From contig JABFRN010000001.1 in the NCBI GenBank assembly GCA_013141175.1, forward strand, positions 3,678,001 to 3,742,000: a stretch of 64,000 bases of DNA. Reading direction: 5' to 3'. This document shows positions 46,252 through 57,704 of the stretch, in pieces. Position 1 is the first letter of the stretch; each line of letters starts with the position of its first letter. The DNA comes from Lysobacter sp. Its GTDB lineage: Bacteria > Pseudomonadota > Gammaproteobacteria > Xanthomonadales > Xanthomonadaceae. The translations under genes and the position numbers were made by a program. The notes under the pieces were generated by a model. The model did not search any database, was not told where the DNA came from, and was given only the letters and a program-made list of their open reading frames with translations.

Positions 46252-47400
46252 ATGACTATTTTTGATATCACCCCGTCGGAAGCCCTCGATCGCCAACGCC
46301 GCGGCGCTGTGCTGATCGACGTTCGCGAGTCGCACGAGCGCGCGCTGGGCATGGCCGATGGCGCGCACGGCATCGCGATGGGCGAACTGATCGCAGCCGC
46401 AGCGGAACATTTGCCGGAGAAGGCCGTCGAAGTGCTGCTGATCTGCCAGAGCGGGATACGCTCGCTGCGCACCGCCGAAGCGTTGGCCGCACAGGGCTAC
46501 GCGAACGTCGCGTCGGTCGCTGGCGGTACGCAGCGCTGGATCGCGGAATCCTTGCCGATCGTGAAACCTGTCGGCGGCATCGATGCGGATGACGTCGATG
46601 CGGATTTCGCCGAGCGCTACTCGCGCCACCTGCGCCTGCCGCAGGTCGGACTGGAAGGACAGCGAAAACTCGAGGCGGCGCGCGTGCTGCTGGTCGGTGC
46701 CGGCGGGCTCGGTTCACCGGCCGCGTATTACCTCGCAGCTGCAGGCGTCGGCATGCTGCGCATCGCAGACGACGACGTGGTCGACCGCAGCAACCTGCAG
46801 CGGCAGATCCTGCATGCCGACGCGCGCATCGGCACCGCGAAGGTCGACTCCGCCGCGATCGCGCTGTCGGCGCTGAATCCGCGCACCCGCATCGAGACGA
46901 TCGCCGAGCGCGTGAACAGCGCGAACGTCGAACGCCTGCTCGATGGCGTCGATATCGTGGTCGACGGTGCCGACAATTTTCCGGCACGCTATCTGCTCAA
47001 CGATGCCTGCGTGAAACTCGGCAAGCCGCTGGTCTACGGTGCGGTGCATCGTTTCGAAGGCCAGGCCAGCGTGTTCGACGCCGGCCGCCGTCGAGGTACC
47101 GCACCGTGCTATCGCTGTCTGTTCCCCGAGCCGCCGCCACCGGAGGCCGCGCCGAACTGCGCCGAAGCCGGTGTGCTCGGCGTGCTGCCGGGCGTGATCG
47201 GCCTGATCCAGGCAACGGAAGCCATCAAGCTGATCCTGGACATCGGCGATCCGCTGATCGGGCGCTTGCTGCAATTCGATGCGCTGTCGATGCGCTTCCG
47301 CGAAACGCGTCTGCAGGCGGATCCGGGGTGTGCGATCTGCGCACCCGGGACGCCGTTCCCGGGTTATGTCGACTACGCTGCCTTCTGTGCCGGCGGATAG
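46252..47400 (+). CDS. moeB: MoeB/ThiF-type adenylyltransferase with N-terminal rhodanese domain
   Basis: A 382-residue two-domain protein. Residues about 1-105 form a rhodanese domain with active Cys65 (LLICQSGIRS). Residues about 120-382 are a ThiF/MoeB E1-like domain with GAGGLGSP (149-156), the ATP-handling R/K region SNLQRQILH, two zinc CxxC pairs (C286/C289 and C360/C363) and the family Cys303. It should activate the C-terminus of MoaD or a related sulfur carrier by adenylation and may supply the sulfur itself. The start is the ATG at 46252, where the rhodanese begins; no strong Shine-Dalgarno sequence is seen. Confidence 0.9.
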   Translation: MTIFDITPSEALDRQRRGAVLIDVRESHERALGMADGAHGIAMGELIAAAAEHLPEKAVEVLLICQSGIRSLRTAEALAAQGYANVASVAGGTQRWIAESLPIVKPVGGIDADDVDADFAERYSRHLRLPQVGLEGQRKLEAARVLLVGAGGLGSPAAYYLAAAGVGMLRIADDDVVDRSNLQRQILHADARIGTAKVDSAAIALSALNPRTRIETIAERVNSANVERLLDGVDIVVDGADNFPARYLLNDACVKLGKPLVYGAVHRFEGQASVFDAGRRRGTAPCYRCLFPEPPPPEAAPNCAEAGVLGVLPGVIGLIQATEAIKLILDIGDPLIGRLLQFDALSMRFRETRLQADPGCAICAPGTPFPGYVDYAAFCAGG

Positions 47401-47458
47401 TCGTGCCGCAGCGTGCAGCAGCCGATATGCGCGGCGGAAAAAACGAGCGGAGCGAACG

Positions 47459-48382
47459 ATGAGTCGACTTGCGATGTATCGGATCCTGGTGCTGGCGGCA
47501 TCGGCGATGGCGTGTCACCGCGTCGAAGCGGCTAAAGTCTGCGAATTCCCCGCGCGCGAGATGGCGGCATCGGCATCTGCCGTGCGTATCGCGCAGATCG
47601 CATGCGATGAACACGCGCTCTGGCGCAGACCGTTCATCAATGCCCAGGGGCGCATCGTCAGGCTCGCGGCCATGGAAGGCGAGAAGGAAACGCTCGGCGA
47701 CGGACAGACGCCGGCGTGGCGTCGGGTCGCGCACTACTGGAAGGCGTCGGGTCTGCTCGACAACAACGTTCGCTGGGAGAAGACCCAGATCGAACAGGGC
47801 GGGCAAGCGAGAAGAAATGGTGCATCCGATTGCGTCGGCGACGCGCAGGACTGGGCCGCAAAAGCCGCCTGTCGCGCCTTCCTGATCGATGTGCCATGGT
47901 CGGCGGTGTTCGTCTCGCATGTCATGAAGAGCGCAGAAATATCGGATTTCCTCGTTTCTTCGTCGCATTACTATTACATCCGGGACGCCGCGCGACGCCC
48001 GCTCGAAGGACCGTATCGGCTGGTCGATCCCGCCACCGAAAAGCCGTCAGTGGGCGATCTGGTCTGTTACCTGCGCGAAAAGAACCGGGTCTACGGCTAC
48101 CGGGGATTGCTCGCATATCTCGGCGGCTCGGCCAAGCCGCTCGATTCGCATTGCGACATCGTGGTCGGCGTGGATATCGACGGCGACAGCAAGCTCTATG
48201 CGATCGGCGGCAATGTCATTCATGGCGTGACGATGCGGAAACTGAATCTCAACGCGCGGGGGCTGCTGTCTTTGCCGATGGAAAAGGAGGGTGACGATGC
48301 GCGGGTGTTCGAGATCGGGGACGAAAAGGATCACAACTTCAATCGTCAGGACTGGGCGGCTCTGCTGAAATTGAACAGATAG
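47459..48382 (+). CDS. DUF2272 secreted protein
   Basis: A 307-residue protein with a signal-like N-terminus (LAMYRILVLAASAMACHRVEA). The C-terminal half (about 155-305) is the DUF2272 domain: PWSAVFVSHVM, SSSHYYYIRDA, KPSVGDLVCYLR, SHCDIVVGVD, IGGNVIHGVTMRKL. The order of Ser/Cys-like, His and Asp positions recalls NlpC/P60 and CHAP amidases, but the catalytic Cys position reads Ser/Ala here, so activity is uncertain. GGAG precedes the ATG at 47459. Confidence 0.8.
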   Translation: MSRLAMYRILVLAASAMACHRVEAAKVCEFPAREMAASASAVRIAQIACDEHALWRRPFINAQGRIVRLAAMEGEKETLGDGQTPAWRRVAHYWKASGLLDNNVRWEKTQIEQGGQARRNGASDCVGDAQDWAAKAACRAFLIDVPWSAVFVSHVMKSAEISDFLVSSSHYYYIRDAARRPLEGPYRLVDPATEKPSVGDLVCYLREKNRVYGYRGLLAYLGGSAKPLDSHCDIVVGVDIDGDSKLYAIGGNVIHGVTMRKLNLNARGLLSLPMEKEGDDARVFEIGDEKDHNFNRQDWAALLKLNR

Positions 48383-48404
48383 AATCCGTTCGCTTTTCGG
48401 ACGC

Positions 48405-49178
48405 TCATCGCGACATGAATGCCGACAGGGCTTCGCCGAATGCCGCGTGGAGCGAAATATCGTTGTGATCGGCGGTATCGATGCGCACGACCTCCGGCGA
48501 TATCGCCAGCGCGGCGATCAAGCGTTTCGTGCAGATCTCGGGGACGATATCGTCGCGTCCGCCATGCACGATCAGCACCGGCCGATTGAACGTGCGCAGC
48601 GCTTTCGCCGATTCGTAGCGTTCGTCCAGCAGCCAGCCCACCGGGAAAATCGGATAGTGCGCCTTTGCGGCGCCGATCATGCTGTCGAACGGCGTGATCA
48701 GCGCCAGCCGCTCCACCGGCCGCTGACCAGCGACCTGACTGGCGATGCCGCTGCCGAGACTGCGGCCGATCACCGCGATCCTCTGGCCGGGATGCCGCCG
48801 CCGCACTTCATCGAAGACGGCGAGCGCATCGGGCACCAGCGCGGCTTCGCTGGGTTCGCCGGTGCTGGCGCCGTAGCCGCGATATGCGACCAGATAGACG
48901 CTGCGGCCGGGAAACATGCGCACGAAATCTTCGCGGTTCGCTTCGATACGTTCGGTATTGCCGCCGAAGTAGAGGATCGGATCGGCCTGGTCGCGGTTCA
49001 ACACCCAGCCCCGTAGCGTCGCGTCGGGACGTTTCAGTTCGAAATCGGTGCCGGCCGCATCGATGGTCGTGGTCCAACCGTAATAGATCATCTGCCGCTG
49101 CCTGGCGTGCAGGAACCAGCATGCGCCAGCATATGCAAGCGTGGTCGATGCGACGAATATCCACAGGAACAAACGCAA
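48405..49178 (-). CDS. Membrane-anchored alpha/beta hydrolase (Bem46-like)
   Basis: A 257-residue protein with an N-terminal membrane helix (about 3-25) and a serine hydrolase fold: YRGYGASTG near 100-108, nucleophile elbow GRSLGSG (about 142-148), acid in VHGGRDDIVP and catalytic His in DHNDI. The start is TTG at 49178 with AGGAG 7 bases upstream, which decides it. Substrate unknown. It is convergent with the DUF2272 gene. Confidence 0.82.
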   Translation of the reverse strand: MRLFLWIFVASTTLAYAGACWFLHARQRQMIYYGWTTTIDAAGTDFELKRPDATLRGWVLNRDQADPILYFGGNTERIEANREDFVRMFPGRSVYLVAYRGYGASTGEPSEAALVPDALAVFDEVRRRHPGQRIAVIGRSLGSGIASQVAGQRPVERLALITPFDSMIGAAKAHYPIFPVGWLLDERYESAKALRTFNRPVLIVHGGRDDIVPEICTKRLIAALAISPEVVRIDTADHNDISLHAAFGEALSAFMSR

Positions 49179-49218
49179 TCCGCTTCTCCTAGATGCCCGC
49201 GAAACGCGTGCGTGCTGT

Positions 49219-49857
49219 TCAGTCTATCGCCAGGCCTGCGTAGCGTGCGAGCGCCATCAGGTCTTTGCCCTGGATCAGCGGCATGGCATCGTTGAGGCGG
49301 TCCTCGTCCCAATGCCACCATGCGATGCGTTCCATCAGATCGCGGCCGGTTTCGTCGAAACGATATCCGGCGACCTGGTTCGCGCCGACGACGATGGCAT
49401 ACGGTGGGACGTCCTTGGTCACGGTTGCACGCGCGCCGATGATGGCGCCGTTGCCGATACGGGCGCCGGACATGATCATCGATTCATAGCCCACCCAGAC
49501 GTCATGGCCGATGACGATGTCGCCTGTCGGTGCCCACAGGAATTCGGGGCTGGGCAGGAAGTTGAAGGAGTGCGGCGTCAATGCTTCCATGCTGTGGCCA
49601 TGGTTGCCGCCCAGCATGAACGTCGTGCCGGATGCGAACTGGCAGAAATTGCCGATGTGCAGCCGGTCGACCGGAAGATCGTTCACCGTGTCGAGTTCGG
49701 GGAACGAATACCTGACCCGCTTCTGGAACGGTTCCTTGTGGTAGTAACCGTTGTACCAACTATGTCGCCCTTCCGCCAAGACGATGCCTTTGTGCTCGCG
49801 GATGTCCGGATCGGTATCCAGACGCTGGCATTCCGTGAAATGCGAAAAGTAAGACAT
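49219..49857 (-). CDS. CatB/Vat-like xenobiotic O-acetyltransferase
   Basis: A 212-residue left-handed beta-helix acetyltransferase. Hexapeptide-type turns run through IGNFCQFASGTTFMLGG, GDIVIGHDVWVGYESMIMSG and IGNGAIIGARATVTKDV; the catalytic His is in GGNHGHSMEALTP. This is the family of chloramphenicol (CatB) and streptogramin A (Vat) acetyltransferases, but many members have unknown natural acceptors. The N-terminus (WYNGYYHKEPFQKRVRY) matches the family's acceptor-side loop. AAGGA lies 7 bases before the ATG. Confidence 0.85.
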   Translation of the reverse strand: MSYFSHFTECQRLDTDPDIREHKGIVLAEGRHSWYNGYYHKEPFQKRVRYSFPELDTVNDLPVDRLHIGNFCQFASGTTFMLGGNHGHSMEALTPHSFNFLPSPEFLWAPTGDIVIGHDVWVGYESMIMSGARIGNGAIIGARATVTKDVPPYAIVVGANQVAGYRFDETGRDLMERIAWWHWDEDRLNDAMPLIQGKDLMALARYAGLAID

Positions 49858-49972
49858 ACGCGCGTCCTTTGCGGGTAGGGCTGTACCAATGTGTGGTGTT
49901 GGAGCTCACTGGATTATGACTGCATCGCATCGTGATTTCGATACGCGACGGGGCAATGCGCCGACCTGCGCA

Positions 49973-50278
49973 TCAACGTGCCTGCGCTTTCTGTGCGGAC
50001 TCGAAAGCGGCCAGTTGTCCAGGCGTCGCGTCCTTCTGGTATTTCGCCTTCCATTCGCCGAAGGGCATGCCGTAGACCGCTTCGCGGGCGGCGTCCTTGT
50101 CCAGTTCGATGCCGCGCTCGTTCGCAGCCTCGCGATACCAGTCCGCGAGGCAGTTGCGGCAGAAGCCGGCGAGGATCATCAGGTCGATGTTCTGCACATC
50201 GCGGCGTGCGTTCATCAAGTGGTCGCGCAGACGGCGGAAGGCGGCGGCTTCGAGTTCGGTGACGGTCTGCGGGTCCAT
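49973..50278 (-). CDS. DUF1244 protein
   Basis: A 101-residue acidic helical protein with the DUF1244 signature AAAFRRLRDHLMNARRDVQNIDLMILAGFCRNCLADW, where the paired Cys (CRNC) may bind metal, followed by YGMPFGEWKAKYQ. Function unknown. Start at 50278 (MDPQTV) is preferred over 50326, where the frame begins only 15 bases from the folD ATG on the other strand. Confidence 0.8.
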   Translation of the reverse strand: MDPQTVTELEAAAFRRLRDHLMNARRDVQNIDLMILAGFCRNCLADWYREAANERGIELDKDAAREAVYGMPFGEWKAKYQKDATPGQLAAFESAQKAQAR

Positions 50279-50340
50279 GGCGGGCTTATCGGTGGGGACA
50301 TCGGAGATAATAGGATGTCCTGTCATCCTGATCGAACTTC

Positions 50341-52801
<2,461 letters not shown>

Positions 52802-52935
52802 GGCAGGTCGCTTGCGCGGCACTGCCGCGCGGCCTGCCGAACGCGCGGCCATGGATGGCCGGGCTGGACTCTCCGAATGCCGATGATGTGCCGCCATGGA
52901 CGGCATCGCCGCTCCCCATTCCGACTGCCGAAGAC

Positions 52936-54528
52936 ATGACCAGCACTCACGCCGACATCCACAGCGACGACATCCACGCTCACCGCATCCTGATCCTCGA
53001 TTTCGGCGCGCAATACACGCAGCTGATCGCGCGGCGCATCCGCGAAATCGGCGTCTACTGCGAAATCTGGGCGTGGGACCACGATCCGGCCGACATCGCC
53101 AAATTCGCGCCGAAGGGCATCATCCTGTCGGGCGGGCCGGAATCGACGACCGAGGCAGGCTCGCCGCGCGCGCCGCAGCAGGTGTTCGACAGCGGCCTGC
53201 CGATCCTCGGGATCTGCTACGGCATGCAGACGATGGCGATGCAGCTCGGCGGTCACGTCGAGGGCGGGCATCACCGCGAATTCGGCTATGCCGAAGTCGA
53301 AGTGCTGGGCGACGACAGGCTGCTGGGGGCGCTGACCGATCACCTCGGCCGCGCAGGGCTCGACGTGTGGATGAGTCACGGTGATCGGGTGACGAAAATT
53401 CCCGATGGTTTCAGCGTCACCGGCCGCACCGACAGCGTGCCGATCATCGCGATGGCCGACGAAGCGCGGCGCTGGTACGGCGTGCAGTTCCATCCCGAAG
53501 TCACCCACACCAAGCAGGGCGAGACGCTGCTGCGTCGTTTCGTGCTGGACATCTGCGGCTGTCAGGCGCTATGGACGGCGGCGAACATCATCGACGACCA
53601 GATCGCGCGCGTGCGCGCGCAGGTCGGCAGCGACGAAGTGATCCTCGGCCTGTCCGGCGGCGTCGATTCCTCAGTGGTCGCGGCGCTGCTACATCGCGCG
53701 ATCGGCGAACAGCTGACCTGCGTCTTCGTCGATACCGGCCTGCTGCGCTGGAAGGAAGGCGACCAGGTGATGGCGATGTTCGCAGAGCACATGGGTGTGA
53801 AGGTCGTGCGCGTGAATGCCGCCGACCGTTATTTCAATGCGCTGGTTGGCGTGGCCGACCCGGAAGCCAAGCGCAAGATCATCGGCGGTCTGTTCATCGA
53901 GATCTTCGACGAGGAATCGAACCGACTGGCCAATGCGAAGTGGCTGGCGCAGGGCACGATCTATCCCGACGTGATCGAGTCCGCCGGCAGCAGGACCGGC
54001 AAGGCGCATGTGATCAAGAGCCATCACAATGTCGGCGGCCTGCCCGAGCACATGAAGCTCGGCCTGGTCGAACCGCTGCGTGAACTGTTCAAGGACGAAG
54101 TGCGCCGCCTCGGCGTCGAACTCGGCCTGCCGCGCGAGATGGTCTATCGCCATCCGTTCCCGGGCCCGGGTCTGGGCGTGCGCATCCTCGGCGAAGTGAA
54201 GCGCGAATACGCCGAACTGCTGGCGCAGGCCGACGCGATTTTCATCGAGGAACTGCGCAAGGCCGACTGGTACGACAGGACCTCGCAGGCGTTCGCGGTG
54301 TTCCTGCCGGTGAAGTCGGTGGGCGTGGTCGGCGATGCCCGTGCCTACGAATGGGTGATCGCGCTGCGCGCGGTCGAAACCATCGATTTCATGACCGCGC
54401 ACTGGGCGCATCTGCCCTACGATTTTCTCGACACCGTCTCGCGCCGGATCGTCAACGAGCTGAAGGGCATCTCGCGGGTGGTCTACGATATTTCCGGGAA
54501 GCCGCCAGCGACGATCGAGTGGGAGTGA
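52936..54528 (+). CDS. guaA: GMP synthase (glutamine-hydrolysing)
   Basis: A 530-residue enzyme that aminates XMP to GMP. The N-terminal class I glutamine amidotransferase has Cys94 (GICYGMQ), His186 and Glu188 (FHPEV); the ATP pyrophosphatase P-loop is SGGVDSS (240-246); the dimerisation domain ends in ..ATIEWE, the usual C-terminus. The ATG at 52936 is chosen because the His/Asp-rich short N-terminus directly precedes the amidotransferase; the frame is open far upstream inside guaB. Confidence 0.96.
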   Translation: MTSTHADIHSDDIHAHRILILDFGAQYTQLIARRIREIGVYCEIWAWDHDPADIAKFAPKGIILSGGPESTTEAGSPRAPQQVFDSGLPILGICYGMQTMAMQLGGHVEGGHHREFGYAEVEVLGDDRLLGALTDHLGRAGLDVWMSHGDRVTKIPDGFSVTGRTDSVPIIAMADEARRWYGVQFHPEVTHTKQGETLLRRFVLDICGCQALWTAANIIDDQIARVRAQVGSDEVILGLSGGVDSSVVAALLHRAIGEQLTCVFVDTGLLRWKEGDQVMAMFAEHMGVKVVRVNAADRYFNALVGVADPEAKRKIIGGLFIEIFDEESNRLANAKWLAQGTIYPDVIESAGSRTGKAHVIKSHHNVGGLPEHMKLGLVEPLRELFKDEVRRLGVELGLPREMVYRHPFPGPGLGVRILGEVKREYAELLAQADAIFIEELRKADWYDRTSQAFAVFLPVKSVGVVGDARAYEWVIALRAVETIDFMTAHWAHLPYDFLDTVSRRIVNELKGISRVVYDISGKPPATIEWE

Positions 54529-54708
54529 TCGGGTGCGCATCCGGGTTCGATATCAAAGCATCGCTTCGGCAGTATTCCCTTTGTTGACGGCTGCGCGTTT
54601 CGACTGGATTTCCTTGAATTCCGTTCGAAAATGACAACGCGAGCATTCCATGAAAAAGATCATCCATGGCCTTCTACATGTCGCAGGATTGAACCGTATC
54701 CCGGTCCG

Positions 54709-54743
54709 GACACCGTCCCGCGCCGGATCGTCAACGAGCTGAA
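54709..54743 (+). repeat. 35-base partial duplicate of guaA 3' coding sequence
   Basis: 34 of 35 bases equal 54430-54464 inside guaA (starting GACACCGTC, ending GAGCTGAA), with a single T/C difference. The protein reading DTV-RRIVNEL is kept, then the similarity stops. Confidence 0.85.
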
Positions 54744-54797
54744 TGTCGGGAAGCGAGTCAACAACACCCCGGGCGCAGGCGCTTCCGCCCGAATGTC

Positions 54798-54835
54798 GCA
54801 AGCCTCGCCTCGCCATCCGGCGGGGCGAGGCTTGC
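54798..54835. terminator. 12-base-arm hairpin in the guaA downstream region
   Basis: GCAAGCCTCGCC and GGCGAGGCTTGC, perfect arms around a 14-base loop. It could be a terminator for either strand or a REP-like unit; no T-tract. Confidence 0.45.
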
Positions 54836-55109
54836 CGACAGATGGAATACACAATGATCTTCCCGATACCGGGTTTCGTTTACGCAATCTCCGGGGCCCG
54901 GCGCGCGATGCAACCGTCGATCGGCGTCAGGCGGGAGTCGAGTGAAGATGGGGAAACTCCAGCATGCGCTGACTCGCCGCAAGAACCCCTGTCGCAGCAG
55001 CTACTTGGGCGGCTCGGCAACCATCGCGTGGGCGTGATGGGCTTCCAGTCGAGCGTTCGTCCGGTTAGGATCGACGCAACGGCGAACGGGGTGGTGGAAG
55101 GATTTCGTC

Positions 55110-55613
55110 ATGAAGAAGATGGTCGTGATCGCGTTCGTATTCCTGGGAATGATCCTGGGTCTACAGATGCTGCGGTCGAAAATGTCGAAAATCGACGAAG
55201 CTCTCGTCTACGAGTATTACCAGGACAACATCAATGCCACGCGGCGTTTCGATGCCAGGAAACTGTGCGCGATGTACGACCTGAAGTATCGTATGGTCGA
55301 TGTCAGTCGTGGGCCACGCGGCGAGGAACGGATCGAGATGGGACGGCAGGAAGCCTGCAAAGCCGTCGACGAGTCGATGACGATGATGAAGAAGCTCGTG
55401 GAAAAAACCCGGGTGGAGCCGGAATTCAAGTACACGATCGAATCGGTTTCGATTTCCCCCGATCGCAGGCAGGCGACTGTCAAGCTGCGCGCCTCCATGC
55501 GGATCGGCAAAAAACTGTCGATCACCTCGAGCGGAACAGAGACGCTGGTGAGACGTTTGGGCGATATGCGCAGTCTCACCAGTGAAACCAGAAGCAAGGT
55601 TTCCATGCGCTGA
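55110..55613 (+). CDS. Small membrane-anchored protein, unknown function
   Basis: A 167-residue protein with an N-terminal membrane anchor (about 3-20, KMVVIAFVFLGMILGLQML) and a periplasmic-side domain of mixed helix and strand (about 35-150). The pattern of an early helix (YEYYQDNINATRRFDARKLCAMYD) and three late strands resembles NTF2/SnoaL-like folds, but I do not recognise a family. GGAAGGA stands 6 bases before the ATG. It converges on the sigma-54 activator gene. Confidence 0.7.
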   Translation: MKKMVVIAFVFLGMILGLQMLRSKMSKIDEALVYEYYQDNINATRRFDARKLCAMYDLKYRMVDVSRGPRGEERIEMGRQEACKAVDESMTMMKKLVEKTRVEPEFKYTIESVSISPDRRQATVKLRASMRIGKKLSITSSGTETLVRRLGDMRSLTSETRSKVSMR

Positions 55614-55622
55614 AGCATGCGT

Positions 55623-57521
55623 TCAGCGCGTGCGTTCCGGCTTGCCGAGCCGCCGGTACAGCGTGCTGCGGTTGACGCCAAGCAATCGTGCTGCACGGGC
55701 GACGTTGCCGTCGCAGGCGGCGAGCGTTCCGCGCATCGCGGTTTCTTCCAGGGCATCGAGTTGCGCGAAGCCTCCGGCGGGTGGCGATGATGCCATCGCC
55801 TCGGATCTTGGCGTCTGCAAATAGCCGGGCAGGGCATCGATACCGATTTTCGCGCCATCGTCGTGCAGCGCAACGAGCGTGCGCAGGCACGCGACGAGCT
55901 GGCGCCAGTTGCCGGGCCAGGCGTACGCGGCAAGAGCGCGCTGAGCTTCGCTGGTCAACGAGCGGTGCTGCGCGATCCCGGACCACAGCGCATCGACGAT
56001 CATCGCGCGATCCGCGGCATTGCGTAGAGGCGCAAGCCGTTCGATGTGGTGCGCGACGCGATAGTAGAGATCGGCGCGGAAGCGACGTTCGGCGATGGCG
56101 GTTTCAAGATCGCAGTGGGTCGCGCAGATCAGGGCGAAATCGAGTTTCACCGGTTTTCCGCCGCCCAGCGGCGACAGTTCGCGTTCCTGCAGCACACGCA
56201 GCAGGCGGGGTTGCAGCGCGAGCGGCATATCGCCGATTTCGTCGAGGAACAGCACGCCGCCATTGGCCTGGCGCAGCAGTCCCGGATTCCCCTGGCGGCG
56301 CGCGCCGGTGAAGGCGCCTTCCTCGTAACCGAAGAGTTCGGCTTCGATCAGGCCTTCCGGAAGCGCGGCGCAGTTCACCGCAACGAACGGCTGCCCGTGC
56401 CGCGCGCAGCGGCGGTGCAGTTCGCGGGCGAAGACCTCCTTGCCGGTGCCGGTTTCGCCAACGACCAGTACCGGCAATTCGGCATCGAGTACGCGGCAGG
56501 CGCGATCCAGCGCTGCGGTGATGGTGGCATCGAAGAGCGGTGCATCGATGGTGCGCATCGACGGCCGGGCAGTGCCGTGGGCATGAGCGCTGCGTGCCGG
56601 TGCGGGGGGTATGCCGATGCGTCGCGCCGTGTCGCTTGCGTCGATACGCCCGAACAGCGCACGCCCGAAGCGATCGCGCAGCACCCCATCGCGACGCAGC
56701 AGCGAAAGCGCATCGTCGAACAATCCGTCGTAGGTGGCATGGCCGAGATCGTCGCGCTGCAGGTCGAGCAGCGCCAGGCCGGCCTGATTCGCGGCGACGA
56801 GTTTGCCCGCGCGGAAGGCGAGCAGGCCTTCGCGCGCAGAGCCGAGCAGGGTGGGATCGCGATGCAGGCGGAGCAGTTCGCAGTCGTCGATGCCGTCGTC
56901 GAAATAGCGGTGCTCGATATTCGCGACCGCCATCCGTACCAGTCCCAGCGCGTGCAGATGCTGGGCGCGGGAGTCGCCGGTGATGTCGAGCACGCCGACG
57001 AGCTGGCCGTACGGGTCGTGGATGGGTGTCGCGTTGCAGGTGAGGATGCCGTGGGTGGCGCGGTAGTGCTCGCTGCCGCGCACTTCCACTGCGCGGCGTT
57101 CGACGATCGCGGTGCCGATGGCGTTGGTGCCGACCTGCGCCTCGTTCCAGCAGGTGCCCGGCATCAGTGCGACGCGTCCTGCCTTGTCGAGGAACTGCGG
57201 ATGCCCGGCGGCGTCGAGCACCCATCCCGTGTCGTCGGTCAGCACCACGATGCTGCGGCTGGCATCGGCGTCGCTGGACAGGCTGTCGAGTTCCGCGCGG
57301 GCGAGTCGCCACAGCCGCTCGTTGCGTTCGCGCATCTCGCGCAGGCGCGCGTCGGGAATCGGTTCGATCGATGGCGAACCTTCGGCGGGCAAGCCCAAGC
57401 GACGGCAGCGCTGCCACGACTGCAGGATGGTCTTAGGCACTTCCGATGGCGCGACATTGCCGCGCTCGAAGAACGCGCGCCGCGCTTGCGAGAAATCCGT
57501 GCTGCTTTGAATCCGGGACAT
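55623..57521 (-). CDS. AcoR-like sigma-54-dependent activator
   Basis: A 632-residue enhancer-binding protein. The N-terminal sensor region contains a GAF-type domain (about 75-205, with GTCWNEAQVGTNAIGTAI, the AcoR/GAF hallmark). The central AAA+ domain has Walker A GETGTGKE (355-362), the sigma-54 contact loop GAFTGA (402-407) and Walker B GGVLFLDEIGDM. A Fis-type HTH ends the protein (ARAARLLGVNRSTLYRRL). The ATG at 57521 has GGAGG 5 bases upstream. It is divergent from an aldehyde dehydrogenase gene with a -24/-12 promoter, its evident target. The inducer is unknown (acetoin, alcohols or aldehydes by analogy). Confidence 0.93.
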   Translation of the reverse strand: MSRIQSSTDFSQARRAFFERGNVAPSEVPKTILQSWQRCRRLGLPAEGSPSIEPIPDARLREMRERNERLWRLARAELDSLSSDADASRSIVVLTDDTGWVLDAAGHPQFLDKAGRVALMPGTCWNEAQVGTNAIGTAIVERRAVEVRGSEHYRATHGILTCNATPIHDPYGQLVGVLDITGDSRAQHLHALGLVRMAVANIEHRYFDDGIDDCELLRLHRDPTLLGSAREGLLAFRAGKLVAANQAGLALLDLQRDDLGHATYDGLFDDALSLLRRDGVLRDRFGRALFGRIDASDTARRIGIPPAPARSAHAHGTARPSMRTIDAPLFDATITAALDRACRVLDAELPVLVVGETGTGKEVFARELHRRCARHGQPFVAVNCAALPEGLIEAELFGYEEGAFTGARRQGNPGLLRQANGGVLFLDEIGDMPLALQPRLLRVLQERELSPLGGGKPVKLDFALICATHCDLETAIAERRFRADLYYRVAHHIERLAPLRNAADRAMIVDALWSGIAQHRSLTSEAQRALAAYAWPGNWRQLVACLRTLVALHDDGAKIGIDALPGYLQTPRSEAMASSPPAGGFAQLDALEETAMRGTLAACDGNVARAARLLGVNRSTLYRRLGKPERTR

Positions 57522-57531
57522 CGTGCCTCCA

Positions 57532-57548
57532 TGTCGCAAAATGCGACA
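57532..57548. promoter_or_regulatory. Upstream activator site 1, TGTCGCA-N3-TGCGACA
   Basis: A perfect 7-base-arm palindrome 141 bases upstream of the -24 element, next to the activator's own start. The position suits enhancer-binding by the AcoR-like protein and possible autorepression. Confidence 0.6.
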
Positions 57549-57607
57549 GCCGTTGCGACGGCCGTAGCAATAAACACCACAAACCGCGACGCGGCGCAAT
57601 CGGGGAA

Positions 57608-57624
57608 TGTTGTGCATTGCAACA
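57608..57624. promoter_or_regulatory. Upstream activator site 2, TGTTG-N7-CAACA
   Basis: It has the same 17-base length and outer pattern (TGTYG...CRACA, TGC in the right half) as site 1. It lies 65 bases above the -24 element; a further TGTCGCA half-site follows at 57630-57636. Confidence 0.5.
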
Positions 57625-57688
57625 TCGATTGTCGCAAGTGCTCGTCAATGCTGGAATCCGTCCATGCTGCAATGCGTCAACCGTGAAT

Positions 57689-57704
57689 TGGCACCGGACT
57701 TGCA
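57689..57704 (+). promoter_or_regulatory. Sigma-54 promoter of the aldehyde dehydrogenase operon
   Basis: TGGCAC-CGGAC-TTGCA matches the -24/-12 consensus TGGCAC-N5-TTGCW in every position. It ends 33 bases before the ATG at 57738. Confidence 0.88.

Larger units (their letters stand above)
54529..55109. other. Gene-free stretch downstream of guaA
   Basis: 580 bases without a credible gene. It holds a 35-base near copy of the guaA 3' region (54709-54743) and a 12-base-arm hairpin (54798-54835). Open frames such as 54631-54945 are composed around the duplicated piece and have no known domain. The guaA 3' end is a known insertion site for genomic islands, so this may be a scar left after loss of an element. 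Confidence 0.5.

Noticed and set aside
54631-54945. A 104-codon plus frame downstream of guaA
   Set aside because: It includes the duplicated guaA piece but has no domain and atypical composition; read as scar DNA.
54529-55109. A currently resident genomic island at guaA
   Set aside because: No integrase or cargo gene is present; only a repeat remains.
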